Source: DAOULT01 sp964646625
GTDB lineage: Bacteria; Chloroflexota; Anaerolineae; CAZYHC01
Length of the DNA stretch: 64,000 bases
NCBI GenBank assembly: GCA_964646625.1
Contig: CAZYHC010000003.1
Span: 1 to 64,000 of the forward strand
Direction: 5' to 3'
Under the pieces are notes generated by a model, which ran no database searches, was not told the origin of the DNA, and saw nothing but the letters and a program-made list of their open reading frames with translations. The position numbers were made by a program, and so were the translations under genes. Shown here piece by piece: positions 8,301 to 16,125 of the stretch (positions within the stretch are counted from its first letter, which is position 1; each line of letters starts with the position of its first letter).

Positions 8301-9166
8301 CGCCAGAGGTTAGGATCGGGGGCTTCTATAGAACTTTGTCGAGTTAAAGGTGATTCGAGCAACCCCAACCTGAGCAGGGCCATGTTGATCGGTTTCAGTA
8401 ACTTCTCTTCATCTTCATCGTGCTGGCTGAAGTCGAGGATCAGATAGTAAAGGAAAAGAGAGATGAAAGCCACCTCGATCAGAATACACATGAAAGAGGT
8501 GGAAAGAAACAGGGAATGTAGCGGCTCCCAGGGGATGCCAACCTCCGTGGGGGGAGAGAGGGCAATGAGAGAGAAAAGAGCCACCACCGCCACATACATC
8601 AGGGCTGGCAGGAGTAACCGCAATATGCTGGTTCTCTTTCTTCTACCCTGGGCTGCCTTCCTGGCCATATACTCCAGAGCGGCAATCTGATCGCGGATAT
8701 CGACTCTGGACAAACGCACCCGGACCTGTAAATACTTGATCAGATCAAGCAACAATCTGTTCTGACGGACGAAATGCCTGTTTCGACGCACCACAGATTT
8801 ATCCAAGACGGCCAGGCAAGCCAAAAACCCGGCTAAAAAAATCAGTCCGTAAATGGGAGCAGGCAGCCATCCCCAGCCATATGGCGCTTCGGTAAGCCAC
8901 ATCAAGACAGGCACGAAGAAAATGGCAGCCAGGGCCAGAGCGGGCAGCAGATAGCCAAGTTGCTGGTCGGTTTGGTTAGCCTGGCGGACATCGTTTTCCA
9001 TGCGCTGCACCAGCCTGAACAACTCAGCCCGGCGGTCGATGCCATCTACCTGCAAAGAGGTTTTGAGCTGGGTGCCACACCGACGGCAAAACCTGGCTAT
9101 AAAGTGGTTAGAGAGACCACAGTTATGGCACAAAACAGTATTATCAACGTTCATTTTCATCTTCAT
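5342..9166 (-). CDS. Multidomain zinc-ribbon membrane protein with repeated TerB-like domains
   Basis: This 1274-residue protein begins with a CxxC...CxxC zinc ribbon (C13, C16, C27, C30). Two pairs of hydrophobic segments follow within about residues 65-120 and 185-250, then an isolated segment near 290-310. A long proline-rich linker contains PQGPPETVLEP repeats. The second half has four or five copies of a helical unit with signatures such as AMIGVANANGEVSAEQ and IMFYALLVAHLDGDCDSQER, which fit TerB/YebE-like (DUF533) domains. It ends in another ribbon, CPKC...CEWC. The architecture suggests a membrane-tethered scaffold; no enzyme motif was seen. It overlaps the upstream ribbon gene by 23 bp. 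Confidence 0.75.
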   Translation of the reverse strand: MKMKMNVDNTVLCHNCGLSNHFIARFCRRCGTQLKTSLQVDGIDRRAELFRLVQRMENDVRQANQTDQQLGYLLPALALAAIFFVPVLMWLTEAPYGWGWLPAPIYGLIFLAGFLACLAVLDKSVVRRNRHFVRQNRLLLDLIKYLQVRVRLSRVDIRDQIAALEYMARKAAQGRRKRTSILRLLLPALMYVAVVALFSLIALSPPTEVGIPWEPLHSLFLSTSFMCILIEVAFISLFLYYLILDFSQHDEDEEKLLKPINMALLRLGLLESPLTRQSSIEAPDPNLWRQLFFVICTLGLYGFRLLYIQITAPGRHFKAQREWELRLLGAVRSPGKVELEGVEESPTHPAILEREAESPPPPVSLPQPSPPPPPQMPPAPPPQGPPETVLEPAGMSPAPGEVIPAPSVEITQPRPQPAPLSFAPPLPGPPETVLEPPGGPVGAQAPGRTSAPRSIQEDDDVKRKVLFHALLMARMDGDYSSQERAYRDELIETLDLRPSDVRQAETEVTEHLTRLGVQLSPTRMREEPAAREEPGMMKTRRPAGDETTLILDRPLPAREPAREQAPPPLFMPPQGPPETVLEGEGAEEPEKPSVVEPVPEPSGPGPAVRQPRPSEPAQEEPEAVEPPQAQDRDTVTLVVRRPFRKTVAPEPLRHPTAPPPDQPPPEVALETTTETIERPSVVVAQEAIIQAMIGVANANGEVSAEQAVDIEQQIKASNLSPLRKTELKNQLYTSVLAVDVGRGIRDDDVRRTIMFYALLVAHLDGDCDSQERAYLDELMVALGLEPGDEQEIKGDVEQYLRQRGREAQDRVQASIEGEPLPSRKPALRLSKEQEVIEEIAVETTEEAFIYAMVGVANADDWVSDRERAEIVGQIELANLPPRRRLEIERNLFAPLPASEVARCARSDEDKQAILFYALLTAQIDSEDNPKKQEYLDELIAALDLGQSDVRRVQMDLEEYLAQQEDEAWLEEEEEEVADLAVLEPEEESVEEVVEEIPFEEAVIWAMVGMAQVEGTVSERHMLAIQEQVEQTPLLADGGFDIEPLLSEEPISPLELASGLGDDNARRTVLFYALLISHLEGEPSPAERAYGVELMHALGLKEDEMWLVESEVNEYLAQQALEERLASSVEKAPLEEKEKEREKEVKPLPEPVEERKGLERGLQMREGFEDQLLEEEGAILSWREKRFLNIMEVQKQMRVLALAGVLKMSGEEFKEYMHRISSAGLFTGYVDWDEGLVCALRSEEMAHECPKCKAPRPADGEDITACEWCGVELFT

Positions 9167-9305
9167 CCCCAGTTAAACGGTCACCCTCTGAGGAAGGTGG
9201 AGTTTCCTGCGGCGGGAGAGCCGTCCCGCACCAGGTACAGAAAAGACTATCCTCCCAGATCAAGGCTCCGCACGTAGAGCAGGTGGTCCTTTTTTCCTGG
9301 TTCAC
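9144..9305 (-). CDS. Small zinc-ribbon protein
   Basis: A 53-residue product starts at GTG 9305, seven bases after GGAGG. It reads MNQEKRTTCSTCGALIW, EDSLFCTWCGTALPPQE and an acidic tail. The CxxC...CxxC spacing is that of a single zinc ribbon, very like the N-terminal ribbon of the next gene. Its GGAGG and start overlap the end of the upstream gene, and its 3' end overlaps the start of the TerB-like gene by 23 bp, so all three are translationally linked. It may be a partner or decoy of the larger ribbon protein; function unknown. Confidence 0.7.
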   Translation of the reverse strand: MNQEKRTTCSTCGALIWEDSLFCTWCGTALPPQETPPSSEGDRLTGDEDENER

Positions 9306-9308
9306 GTC

Positions 9309-9692
9309 TCAGCCTCCACTGAAGAAATATAACCCTGCCAGTCCCAACAAGCACAGGCAACCACACAGCAGAGCCAGCACCAGAACGACAATCGCCACTA
9401 TAAACAGGGAACTCCCCTGCTCCTGCTTGGCATTTCTTTGAGAAGGAGAAGCTCTCCTGACCTCACGTTTGAGGCCCCTGGGAGGCGAGAGCTCAGCCTC
9501 AGCATCCACAAAATCTGGGCTGAGCAGCGGGCATTCAAAATAGTTTGCTCCCAGACAAAGCTCCCTTTGGTCCAAGAGACCGACGGGCTGGGGCTCTTCC
9601 AGAGCATAACACAAGTTCCAACGACTCGGATGGTTGGTGTGTTTGTCCTCACCATTTACCGAACCCAGGTAAGGACAGAAATCGTCTGCCAT
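9309..9692 (-). CDS. CPYLG-motif four-cysteine protein with C-terminal membrane anchor
   Basis: The 127-residue protein starts MADDFCPYLGSVNGEDK and then shows HPSRWNLCYALEEPQPVGLL and a later RELCLGANYFECPLL. The spacing C-PYLG...NxCY...P...C.....CP is a recurrent domain in Chloroflexota membrane and LysM proteins, presumably metal or cluster binding, with unknown role. Residues about 95-122 form a single membrane helix rich in Val, Leu, Ala and Cys. It heads a compact operon with the ribbon and TerB-like genes, and its stop overlaps the ribosome binding site of the next gene. Confidence 0.75.
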   Translation of the reverse strand: MADDFCPYLGSVNGEDKHTNHPSRWNLCYALEEPQPVGLLDQRELCLGANYFECPLLSPDFVDAEAELSPPRGLKREVRRASPSQRNAKQEQGSSLFIVAIVVLVLALLCGCLCLLGLAGLYFFSGG

Positions 9693-9785
9693 ATCCCCCT
9701 TTCCTCAGAACAAGACCTGGTTCTGTATTATACACTGATTCCGACGAATAAGCAATTTGGGGCCGGGGGGGTGTTCACCTGTCAT

Positions 9786-9814
9786 TTGTCATCGAAGGGC
9801 GATCATGATATAAT
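9786..9814 (+). promoter_or_regulatory. Promoter for the HEAT-repeat gene
   Basis: TTGTCA (9786-9791), 17 bp, then TATAAT (9809-9814). The predicted start is near 9821, about 35 nt upstream of the ATG at 9856. Confidence 0.7.
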
Positions 9815-9855
9815 TAAACAAACTAATCTTGACCCCAGATCAGGTGAAAATCGTC

Positions 9856-10320
9856 ATGGATGACAAAAAACCTTACCCCAATCGCGGCAACCAGAAACAG
9901 GCTGTCATAGAGCATCTGGTCAAAATCATTGCTGACGCCTCCCAGCCATCACCCGAACGTCATCTGGCTAAACGGGCTTTGTGCCGGATAGGTGGTGATA
10001 GCGCCGTTACCCTCCTGGAACAAACCCTGGAACAGAGTAACGACATCACCGTTCTGACCGACGCCATCGAGATACTGAACGAGTTACCCACCTCCGAGGC
10101 CGTTATCGTGGCTATCCTCAAAATGGTCTGGCACGATTCCTCCATGATGCGCCGGAAGGCCATGCAGGCTCTACAAAATAAGGGCGACGACAGGGTCCTC
10201 CGTCTTCTAGAGCAGGTCATTCTAGAAAGCGAGGACCCCAAAAGCATGTTCGACTCCGAAGATGGCCAACTCGCTCGCCAGACCTGTAAGCGAATCGCCG
10301 AGAGACTAGAGCAGACTTGA
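9856..10320 (+). CDS. HEAT-repeat protein
   Basis: ATG 9856 was chosen because AGGTG precedes it. The 154-residue product is all-helical with repeated units such as RHLAKRALCRIGGDSAVTLL, EILNELPTSEAVIVAILKM and MRRKAMQALQNKGDDRVLRL, about four HEAT or PBS-lyase-like repeats. Such solenoids mediate protein contacts. A run of conserved R/K at helix starts and a closing CKRIAERLEQ helix complete it. The divergently transcribed CPYLG operon lies 164 bp upstream. No specific partner can be inferred. Confidence 0.75.
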   Translation: MDDKKPYPNRGNQKQAVIEHLVKIIADASQPSPERHLAKRALCRIGGDSAVTLLEQTLEQSNDITVLTDAIEILNELPTSEAVIVAILKMVWHDSSMMRRKAMQALQNKGDDRVLRLLEQVILESEDPKSMFDSEDGQLARQTCKRIAERLEQT

Positions 10321-10503
10321 GGCTTACTCGCTTTCACGGCGCCCCCACAGGATTTTATCGGGCCAGCCTGCCAGCGGGCCTGGGCCTCGTGAAAGCAAAA
10401 GCCGCCGTGTTCTACAAGATCATCGTCCGAGGAACGATGCCCAGCGCAGACGGCGGCCAATAGCTCACACTCTGCCCCTCTTCGATGGGGATGAGCGACG
10501 ATT

Positions 10504-10902
10504 CTATCCCCTCCGATGGTAAACCACTTTTTCTTCTCCCTCTTCCTCCTCCCCCAGCAGCAGGTTAAGAACAAAACTCACCACGCTGATAATGAGAGCG
10601 CCCCACAAAGCGGACCAAAAACCATCGACGTAGAAACCCAGCCCCAGTTGTTGCCCCAGCCAGAAGGCCAGTTGCAGGGTCAAGGCGTTGATGATCAGAG
10701 TAAAAAGCCCCAGGGTGATTATGATCAGGGGACAGGTTAGCAGTTTGAGGACAGGCCGGATAATGGCGTTGACCAGGCCCAAAACAAGGCCCATGACAAT
10801 CCACGCCAGCCAGCCGCTACTATCGACATAGATGCCCGGCACAAACCAGGCCGCCGCGTACAGGGCTAAGGCATTGCCCACCAAGCGCAAAAGCAGTTTC
10901 AT
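10504..10902 (-). CDS. Phage holin family 4 (YvlD-like) membrane protein
   Basis: The 132-residue protein has four membrane segments. LRLVGNALALYAAAWFVPGI and GLVNAIIRPVLKLLTCPLII, then LGLFTLIINALTLQLAFWLG, are hallmarks of the phage holin 4_2 (YvlD) superfamily. The motif NAxIRPxLxxLxxPLxxxTLGLF is well conserved. Despite the name, chromosomal members are small membrane proteins of unknown role in envelope stress. The acidic EEEEGEE stretch and the KVVYHRRG end are cytoplasmic. A GGGAGGTGAGTCG site precedes ATG 10902. Confidence 0.88.
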   Translation of the reverse strand: MKLLLRLVGNALALYAAAWFVPGIYVDSSGWLAWIVMGLVLGLVNAIIRPVLKLLTCPLIIITLGLFTLIINALTLQLAFWLGQQLGLGFYVDGFWSALWGALIISVVSFVLNLLLGEEEEGEEKVVYHRRG

Positions 10903-10983
10903 CGAAACGACTCACCTCCCGATTCCTGAAAGATTAACCGATCGGACCATACTCCTGGTACTGACGTTGGAGCAGTAGCGTTA

Positions 10984-11994
10984 TTACCATCGCCTGGTCA
11001 GGTCCAGCCGCATTTGAGTCAGGGCTCTACCCTCCACGAAGCCATAGCGTTTAAGCACCTCGATGGCCTGGGGATGATCGGTGGTCTGAGTGACGGATAC
11101 TGCCCGGCGGGGATAATTGCCCAGAATGACCAGCGCCGTAGTAACCAGCATTTCTTCCAGACGGCCCCGATAATCGGGATGAACCGCCAGGGACAGCCGG
11201 TGATCGGCTTCGCCCCCTGAGACCTGGATGACAAGGCGAGCAATGAACCCCTCCTGGCTCTCCACCGCCAGCCGATAGAGCTCCCGACCGCTGAGAAAAT
11301 CGCCGATGGCGCTCCACAGCCGCCGACCGAGACCGAGCCTGAAATCCCATTCGCGGATCGACTTGATCCATTGCGCGCCTGCGGAAGTGGCCGCTTTGAC
11401 CAACCTGTATTCCTGAATCCATTCCCCGTAGCCGTATGGATGTAAGGTAAACCCCTCTGTGGAGATGATGGGTACCGGTCTCACTTTCCCCAGCCGCAGT
11501 TCCATAGTGGTGGTCAACTCCTCGAAGCCCAATCCCCGGTAAAGCCGGCGCGCCGGTTCGTTATCGGCGCGCACCTGTAGGACGGCCCATTCTCCACCTT
11601 GCTGGCGGGCCCAGTCGAGGGTCGCTTCCATAAGCTGCCGGGCGAGGCCCTGTCGCCGGTACGCGCCTTGCACGGCCACGTTGCTGATGAGCCACCGGCG
11701 TGAAGCCAGCTTTCCCCTGTTGACGGTCACGTTAGCCACGATCTGACCGTTTTCCACCCAGACAAACCCGGAAAAAGTGTTCCGAAATTCGGGACTGATA
11801 CGTTCTAAGAGCCAAAGCAGAAACCCCATATAGCTCATGAACCTGAGTTCTTGCAGGGCCTCTTTACCGCCTGGCTCCAACTCGTGGCCGAAAGCCTCTT
11901 CAATCAGGTCAGCCACCTGGGCCAGATCGGAACTGGGCCGCATGGGCCTCAATCCGCTAAAGCTTCTCCCGCCTTCTACCACTCCTACTGCCAT
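10984..11994 (-). CDS. Double GNAT-fold acetyltransferase
   Basis: The start at ATG 11994 follows AGAGGAG. The N-terminal domain (about residues 1-170) is a full GNAT: an N-terminal helix for substrate, the strand WLISNVAV, then QGAYRRQGLARQLMEATLDW, the acetyl-CoA pyrophosphate loop (R-RxxGxA), and NEPARRLYRGLGFEEL at the C-terminal end. The second half (about 180-336) repeats the fold in weakened form, with HPDYRGRLEEMLVTTAL and HPQAIEVLKRYGFVEGRAL. Two-domain GNATs of this kind acetylate amines or protein N-termini. It lies 43 bp after the FHA gene and is probably cotranscribed. Confidence 0.8.
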   Translation of the reverse strand: MAVGVVEGGRSFSGLRPMRPSSDLAQVADLIEEAFGHELEPGGKEALQELRFMSYMGFLLWLLERISPEFRNTFSGFVWVENGQIVANVTVNRGKLASRRWLISNVAVQGAYRRQGLARQLMEATLDWARQQGGEWAVLQVRADNEPARRLYRGLGFEELTTTMELRLGKVRPVPIISTEGFTLHPYGYGEWIQEYRLVKAATSAGAQWIKSIREWDFRLGLGRRLWSAIGDFLSGRELYRLAVESQEGFIARLVIQVSGGEADHRLSLAVHPDYRGRLEEMLVTTALVILGNYPRRAVSVTQTTDHPQAIEVLKRYGFVEGRALTQMRLDLTRRW

Positions 11995-12037
11995 TCCATC
12001 TCCTCTATGCACCAGCACCAGGCTGTTCCCCCAACGG

Positions 12038-13099
12038 TCACTCTTCTTCACCGGCTTTTTCGAATAAGAAAACCGTGACGCCAATCTGAATCTCGTCGCC
12101 GTCTTCCAGGACGTGCTGTTCCACCCGTTGGCCATTGACCAATGTTCCATTGGTGCTCTTCAGATCGTAGAGGAAACATTTAGGCCCCATGCGCACGATT
12201 TTGGTGTGGTGACGGGAGACCACGGCCTCGGCCACAATGATGTCACAGTCTTCGCCCCGGCCCAGGATGGTCGTTTTTTTATCCACCATGAACCGTGCTC
12301 CCTTCCCCACCCCTCTGGTGACCGTCAGGGTAGCCTGGGTGGTGAGCACAGGCAGGGCAGGCACCATGAGAGTGGAATCACCTGCCTCAGAAGCCCGGAA
12401 CTCAGGTAAAGTGGCGTCTTCCGTTACCTCCGCTTTGGGATGGCTGAAGGGAATGGTCTCCGACGACGAAGAAGGAGAAAGAGCACGTTTTGCTTCCACA
12501 GGGGAAGAAGGGCGAGCCCGGGCCGGAGCAGGTCTATTCCGGGCCACAATCATAAAGACGGAAAAGGCCAAAAGAGCCAACCCTAAAGCGGTGGCCAAGG
12601 CCAGGCCAATGAACAGCAAGGGAGAGGTGCCAGCAGGAGGAGTCGGGGTGGGCGGAGGAGCGACGGTGGGCGCGACCGTAGAGGTAGGGAGAGGGGTGGA
12701 TGTCTCTACCTGAGGTACGACGGTCGGTCTGAACGGGGTCGGGATTTCCCGCAGGAGAAAGGTGCAACTGGCCTCGTTTCCCGTCTCATCGCTGGCGATG
12801 ATCTCGTATTCGCCTACAGGGAAGCTGCTTTCATCGGTGGGCGCAAAGGTAATGACCCTAAAACTCCCCTTACCGTCAGTCCTGGAGGCCAGGGTCAGGT
12901 CAAAACCCTCGATACTCACCACGCTGTCAGGTTCGAAACTTTCGCCCACGATGTAAAACTGAAGTCCGTACTCTCCTTCGTTGGGCTGACAGATCAGAGT
13001 CGATTCACCCTGGGCCAGCACCAGCGGAGCGATGAGCAGGAACAAAACAAAAAAATATAAACATAATAGCGTCCCCTTCGCACACAATCCAGCTTTCAT
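12038..13099 (-). CDS. Secreted/membrane-anchored FHA-domain protein
   Basis: The protein starts at one of two adjacent ATGs (13102/13099) after GGGGGAGAGG. The signal peptide KGTLLCLYFFVLFLLIAPLV ends near VLAQG. An extracellular beta-sandwich follows (CQPNEGEYGLQFYIVGESFE to CTFLLREIPTP), then a Thr/Pro-rich spacer and a second membrane helix (SPLLFIGLALATALGLALLA). The C-terminus is a cytoplasmic FHA domain with ILGRGEDCDIIV, SRHHTKIV and LKSTNGTLVNGQRV, the phosphothreonine-binding residues G-R, S-x-x-H and N. It could couple an outside signal to a Ser/Thr kinase network. Confidence 0.85.
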   Translation of the reverse strand: MKAGLCAKGTLLCLYFFVLFLLIAPLVLAQGESTLICQPNEGEYGLQFYIVGESFEPDSVVSIEGFDLTLASRTDGKGSFRVITFAPTDESSFPVGEYEIIASDETGNEASCTFLLREIPTPFRPTVVPQVETSTPLPTSTVAPTVAPPPTPTPPAGTSPLLFIGLALATALGLALLAFSVFMIVARNRPAPARARPSSPVEAKRALSPSSSSETIPFSHPKAEVTEDATLPEFRASEAGDSTLMVPALPVLTTQATLTVTRGVGKGARFMVDKKTTILGRGEDCDIIVAEAVVSRHHTKIVRMGPKCFLYDLKSTNGTLVNGQRVEQHVLEDGDEIQIGVTVFLFEKAGEEE

Positions 13100-13352
13100 C
13101 ATCCTCTCCCCCTCATCCGAAACACAAAAACTGGCCTCGACCCTCCGCGTACCTTTCGCGCCAGCTATCGACAGCATTATACTCCAAAGATAAAGGATTG
13201 TCAAATCTTCTACCGCATCTCCATCCCCACACACCAAAAACGGCTTTGGAAAGCGATTGCGTTGTACGCCATACGTATTATTGACGGGTTGGGCAGTGAC
13301 ATTGTAGACAGGAAGGTCACAATTGTCAACAGAACAGTCGATTTATCCTTTG

Positions 13353-14250
13353 TCAGGAGGTATCACATGAGCACAATGGACATTTGCCCAACCTGTCACT
13401 CCCCGTTAGACTACTCAGGCCTTTGCCCACATTGTCAGCCCCAGGCCGAGGCTCCAAACTCGACCGACCACTCCACGCGGGAGCCGACCACCGCCCGGGC
13501 TCTCCTTTCTTCTCAGTACTACTATTCACAATCGACAAAACGCCATCTCCCACCATACAGCGCACGTAGACAACCTTATCCCCGTCCTCCACCGCCAGCG
13601 TCGCCCGCACATCCAGGGTGTCTATGATCTGCCGCCGGCTCTCAAAGTCCTCGTCGGCGTGCTCCAGCCCTCCGGCCACCTCCGCTGCAAAATCCTTCAG
13701 GCTCTGTATTTGTTCCTCGGTCAACGTCTGCGCTTCTAGTCGAGCGGTCAGGCCGGCCCGTTCTTTCTCCAGTGCTTCCATCGTCGTTTCCAACCGGTTT
13801 TTGCGCTCCATCAGCATCTCTTTGGGGAAATCGCCTGCCAGATACAGATCCAACAGGCGCTTCAGTTGCGCCCGGTTGTCGGCCAGCAAATCCTCTACCA
13901 CCTTCAGCCGCTCCCGGATCGGTACATTCTCCCGTTCACGTTCGGCCTGGTATGCGTTCAACCCACCCTGCAAGGCTGTGGGGTCAGACAAAAACGACTT
14001 CACCCAATTCCAGACAGCCGTGTCCACATAATCAGCCCTGAAATTTGGAATGTCGCAGTTTTGCCCTACTATTTTCCCGAGCTTCGCTGCACAGGTGTAG
14101 TACAGGTATGTATATTTGCTGCTTCTCCAAGACGATCTGCCATACATCCTGTGGCCGCATCGCCCGCAAGTTACGCGCCGACTAATCAGGTAGTTGTACT
14201 TCGTATTGCGCTTTGCCATCTCTTTATTGCGTTCTTTTTTCGCTACGTAA
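13353..14250 (-). pseudogene. Large serine recombinase, C-terminal part (separated by IS110)
   Basis: This is the 3' portion of the integrase whose 5' portion is at 16126-16992. In frame it reads YVAKKERNKEMAKRNTKYNY, then LISRRVTCGRCGHRMYG, the recombinase zinc ribbon with C-x2-C and a later CAAK...QNCDIPN, and then a long coiled coil (RERLKVVEDLLADNRAQLKR to ALEKERAGLTARLEAQ). The natural end is probably near the VRCMVGDGVLSIVN segment. The final 50 residues look like read-through into flanking DNA. An ATG at 14219 could start a fragment, but catalysis needs the missing half. Confidence 0.85.
13368..13627 (+). pseudogene. 5' end of a zinc-ribbon gene cut by element integration
   Basis: ATG 13368 follows CAGGAGGTATCAC, an excellent ribosome binding site. 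The first 30 residues read MSTMDICPTCHSPLDYSGLC then PHCQPQAEAP, a CxxC...CxxC ribbon like those that open many membrane proteins in this genome. Beyond about 13450 the frame runs antisense to the end of the serine recombinase and loses sense, ending at 13627. I read this as a host gene whose remainder was displaced when the element integrated. The other half is not in the window. Confidence 0.5.
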
Positions 14251-14257
14251 GAGAGAG

Positions 14258-15640
14258 CTATCCCTCTATCTGGCAGAGATGGACATCGATGACCTCGAAT
14301 CTCTCCTCAAGGTCGGCTTCCAAGTCCACCAGCGCCTGCTCCGAGGCAGGCACGGGCGAGGAACCCCGAAACGCCTTCTCGACGTCGTAGGGATCCTTGA
14401 ACTTGAGACAATGATAGATGTGTCTGGCCAACGCAGCACAGACGAACGGCATCGCTTCATACCAGGCTCGCCCTTCGGCCTTCTTGCGCTCGTACAACTC
14501 TTTGTACGGGTTGTCACTCCGGTCAAACCAGACCAGGGGAGCGGCAATCTGAAATAGCGCTCGTTTCAGGTCTCGATTGCCCTTCTTGGACATCCGAGTG
14601 CGATCAATGGTCTGCGAGGTCTCCAACCCGGCGAAGTAGCCTGTGTAGGCCACGTACTTACGATAGTTCCGAAAGCGGCTGATGTCACCACTGACAGCCA
14701 GGATTACCCCCAACGTAGTAGGGCCAGAATAGGGCATGCCAGCCAGCAACGAATAGCCCTCTCGTTTGGTGACCAACTCCGCTATCCGCTTCTCCAGGGC
14801 AGCCTGGTGCTGGTAGTTGGTCAGCAGGAAGTCAGTCACCCACTTCAGCCGCCAGGCGCGGCCAGGATCGGGCAGAAGGCCACAACTGTTGCGGGCCAGC
14901 TTCTGAAGTTCGTTCACCCGATGGGCATGGTGATAGCCTCTGGCTTGCCACAGCACGGCACGTACTTCTTCAGCCGAGGCCGCGGCCAGCATGGCTGGCG
15001 TGGGGTAGGCGGCCATCAAACTGACAGGCACCACCGTAGAAACACTGCTGGTGAAAAAGGTCTTCAACTCAGGAAAGATGACCGCCATCAGTTGGGCAAA
15101 CTGGTTGCGCGCCCGGGTGATCATGGTCTTCAGCTTCCAGCTATCTCGACACAGGGCCAAAAGATCTGCATCCTCTGGCCTGGGCAATTCCAGAGGGCGG
15201 AGAGTGAACTCTTCGCCTACCGCTTCGTGCAGATAGCCAATACGGGCCATTACCCGCGCGTCCATCTCGTCCGTCTTGGGCACGTTGGGAAAGATCTTTT
15301 CCCGCATATGTCGGGTAGTTGCATTCTCCACCAGCCACATCTGGTAGTCCTCGTCAAGCAAGTATTGGAACATTACTGCTCCGTAGAAACCTCCCGTCGG
15401 CTCGCACAGCCCCAGGAAGGTGCTCGGATCGGTACAGAAGCGGTCTAGATACTTCTGCAACTTGTCCAGACCAGCACGAGTGCTGGGAAAGTGCACACAC
15501 CGAGCACGTTTCCAGCGGTCATCTCCACGCACGAACGTCTGCAAACTGATGACCACTGCCACATGCTCCTTGTAGCCCACGTCAATGCCTAGATAATAGC
15601 GCAGGGGCAATGTAGCCCCTAATTGGGCCAGTAATGTCAT
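14258..15640 (-). CDS. IS110-family transposase (DEDD recombinase)
   Basis: The start at ATG 15640 is supported by AAGGAGG upstream. The 460-residue enzyme has an N-terminal RuvC-like DEDD domain: YLGIDVGYKEHVAVVI (first Asp), CEPTGGFYGAV (Glu) and VPKTDEMDARVMARIGYL (two Asp). The C-terminal Tnp domain includes LAGMPYSGPTTLGVILAVSG, DISRFRNYRKYVAYTGYFAG and LETSQTIDRTRMSKKGNRDL, with the conserved nucleophilic serine of the TSQT region. The length fits the IS110 group. IS110 enzymes are now known to be guided by an element-encoded bridge RNA that base-pairs with target and donor. Confidence 0.95.
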   Translation of the reverse strand: MTLLAQLGATLPLRYYLGIDVGYKEHVAVVISLQTFVRGDDRWKRARCVHFPSTRAGLDKLQKYLDRFCTDPSTFLGLCEPTGGFYGAVMFQYLLDEDYQMWLVENATTRHMREKIFPNVPKTDEMDARVMARIGYLHEAVGEEFTLRPLELPRPEDADLLALCRDSWKLKTMITRARNQFAQLMAVIFPELKTFFTSSVSTVVPVSLMAAYPTPAMLAAASAEEVRAVLWQARGYHHAHRVNELQKLARNSCGLLPDPGRAWRLKWVTDFLLTNYQHQAALEKRIAELVTKREGYSLLAGMPYSGPTTLGVILAVSGDISRFRNYRKYVAYTGYFAGLETSQTIDRTRMSKKGNRDLKRALFQIAAPLVWFDRSDNPYKELYERKKAEGRAWYEAMPFVCAALARHIYHCLKFKDPYDVEKAFRGSSPVPASEQALVDLEADLEERFEVIDVHLCQIEG

Positions 15641-15669
15641 GGTCTCTGTCCTCCTTGCCATTCAGGTCG

Positions 15670-16111
15670 GGGCCGTGACCATCCAGCCTAAGTTACGTAC
15701 AGTGGTCGCTCAGATGCGCACACAATGGTTTGTAGCAAGGCTTGCATGACCCGTGCCCCGTCGATGATCGCTCATCTGAACGCCACCGAGACATTCTACC
15801 TGAGTTTCGCAAGAGGCCCAAAGTGACAGCGACCGCCAACCTCCCACATCTTACGTACAAGGGTCACTGCGTGCCCTACTGGTCTTCAGCAGTGGTCTGA
15901 GCCGGGCTCTGAGGTTGGCGACGCCCTACATTTGAAATATGGATCACTGCGTGCCCAAAGCGAAAAACAAGGGTCGTCGCCGCCACTTCCAGGAAAGCGT
16001 GCAATGCTGGTCTGACAAGCGCTATTCATTCTGTTAAGGTACCAGACACATCTGAGTTAGTGAGATGATACCACCAACCGCGACATTCCGCAACTCCCTT
16101 GCCAAGATAAA
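15670..16111 (-). ncRNA. Candidate IS110 bridge RNA region
   Basis: This 440-bp stretch upstream of the transposase has no gene. CGCCAACCTC (15831-15840) and GAGGTTGGCG (15921-15930) close a 100-nt domain. A degenerate unit resembling TACAAGGGTCACTGCGTGCC recurs near 15697, 15850, 15942 and 15970. In the IS110 group the bridge RNA is made from the non-coding end 5' to the transposase, so it is expected here on the minus strand. The exact ends and guide loops cannot be fixed by eye. Confidence 0.5.
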
Positions 16112-16125
16112 GAGAGAACCTCCCT

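Noticed and set aside
9960..10574. A minus-strand frame across the HEAT-repeat gene and the gap after it.
   Set aside because: It overlaps two good genes and starts inside the holin-like gene in another frame without a ribosome binding site.
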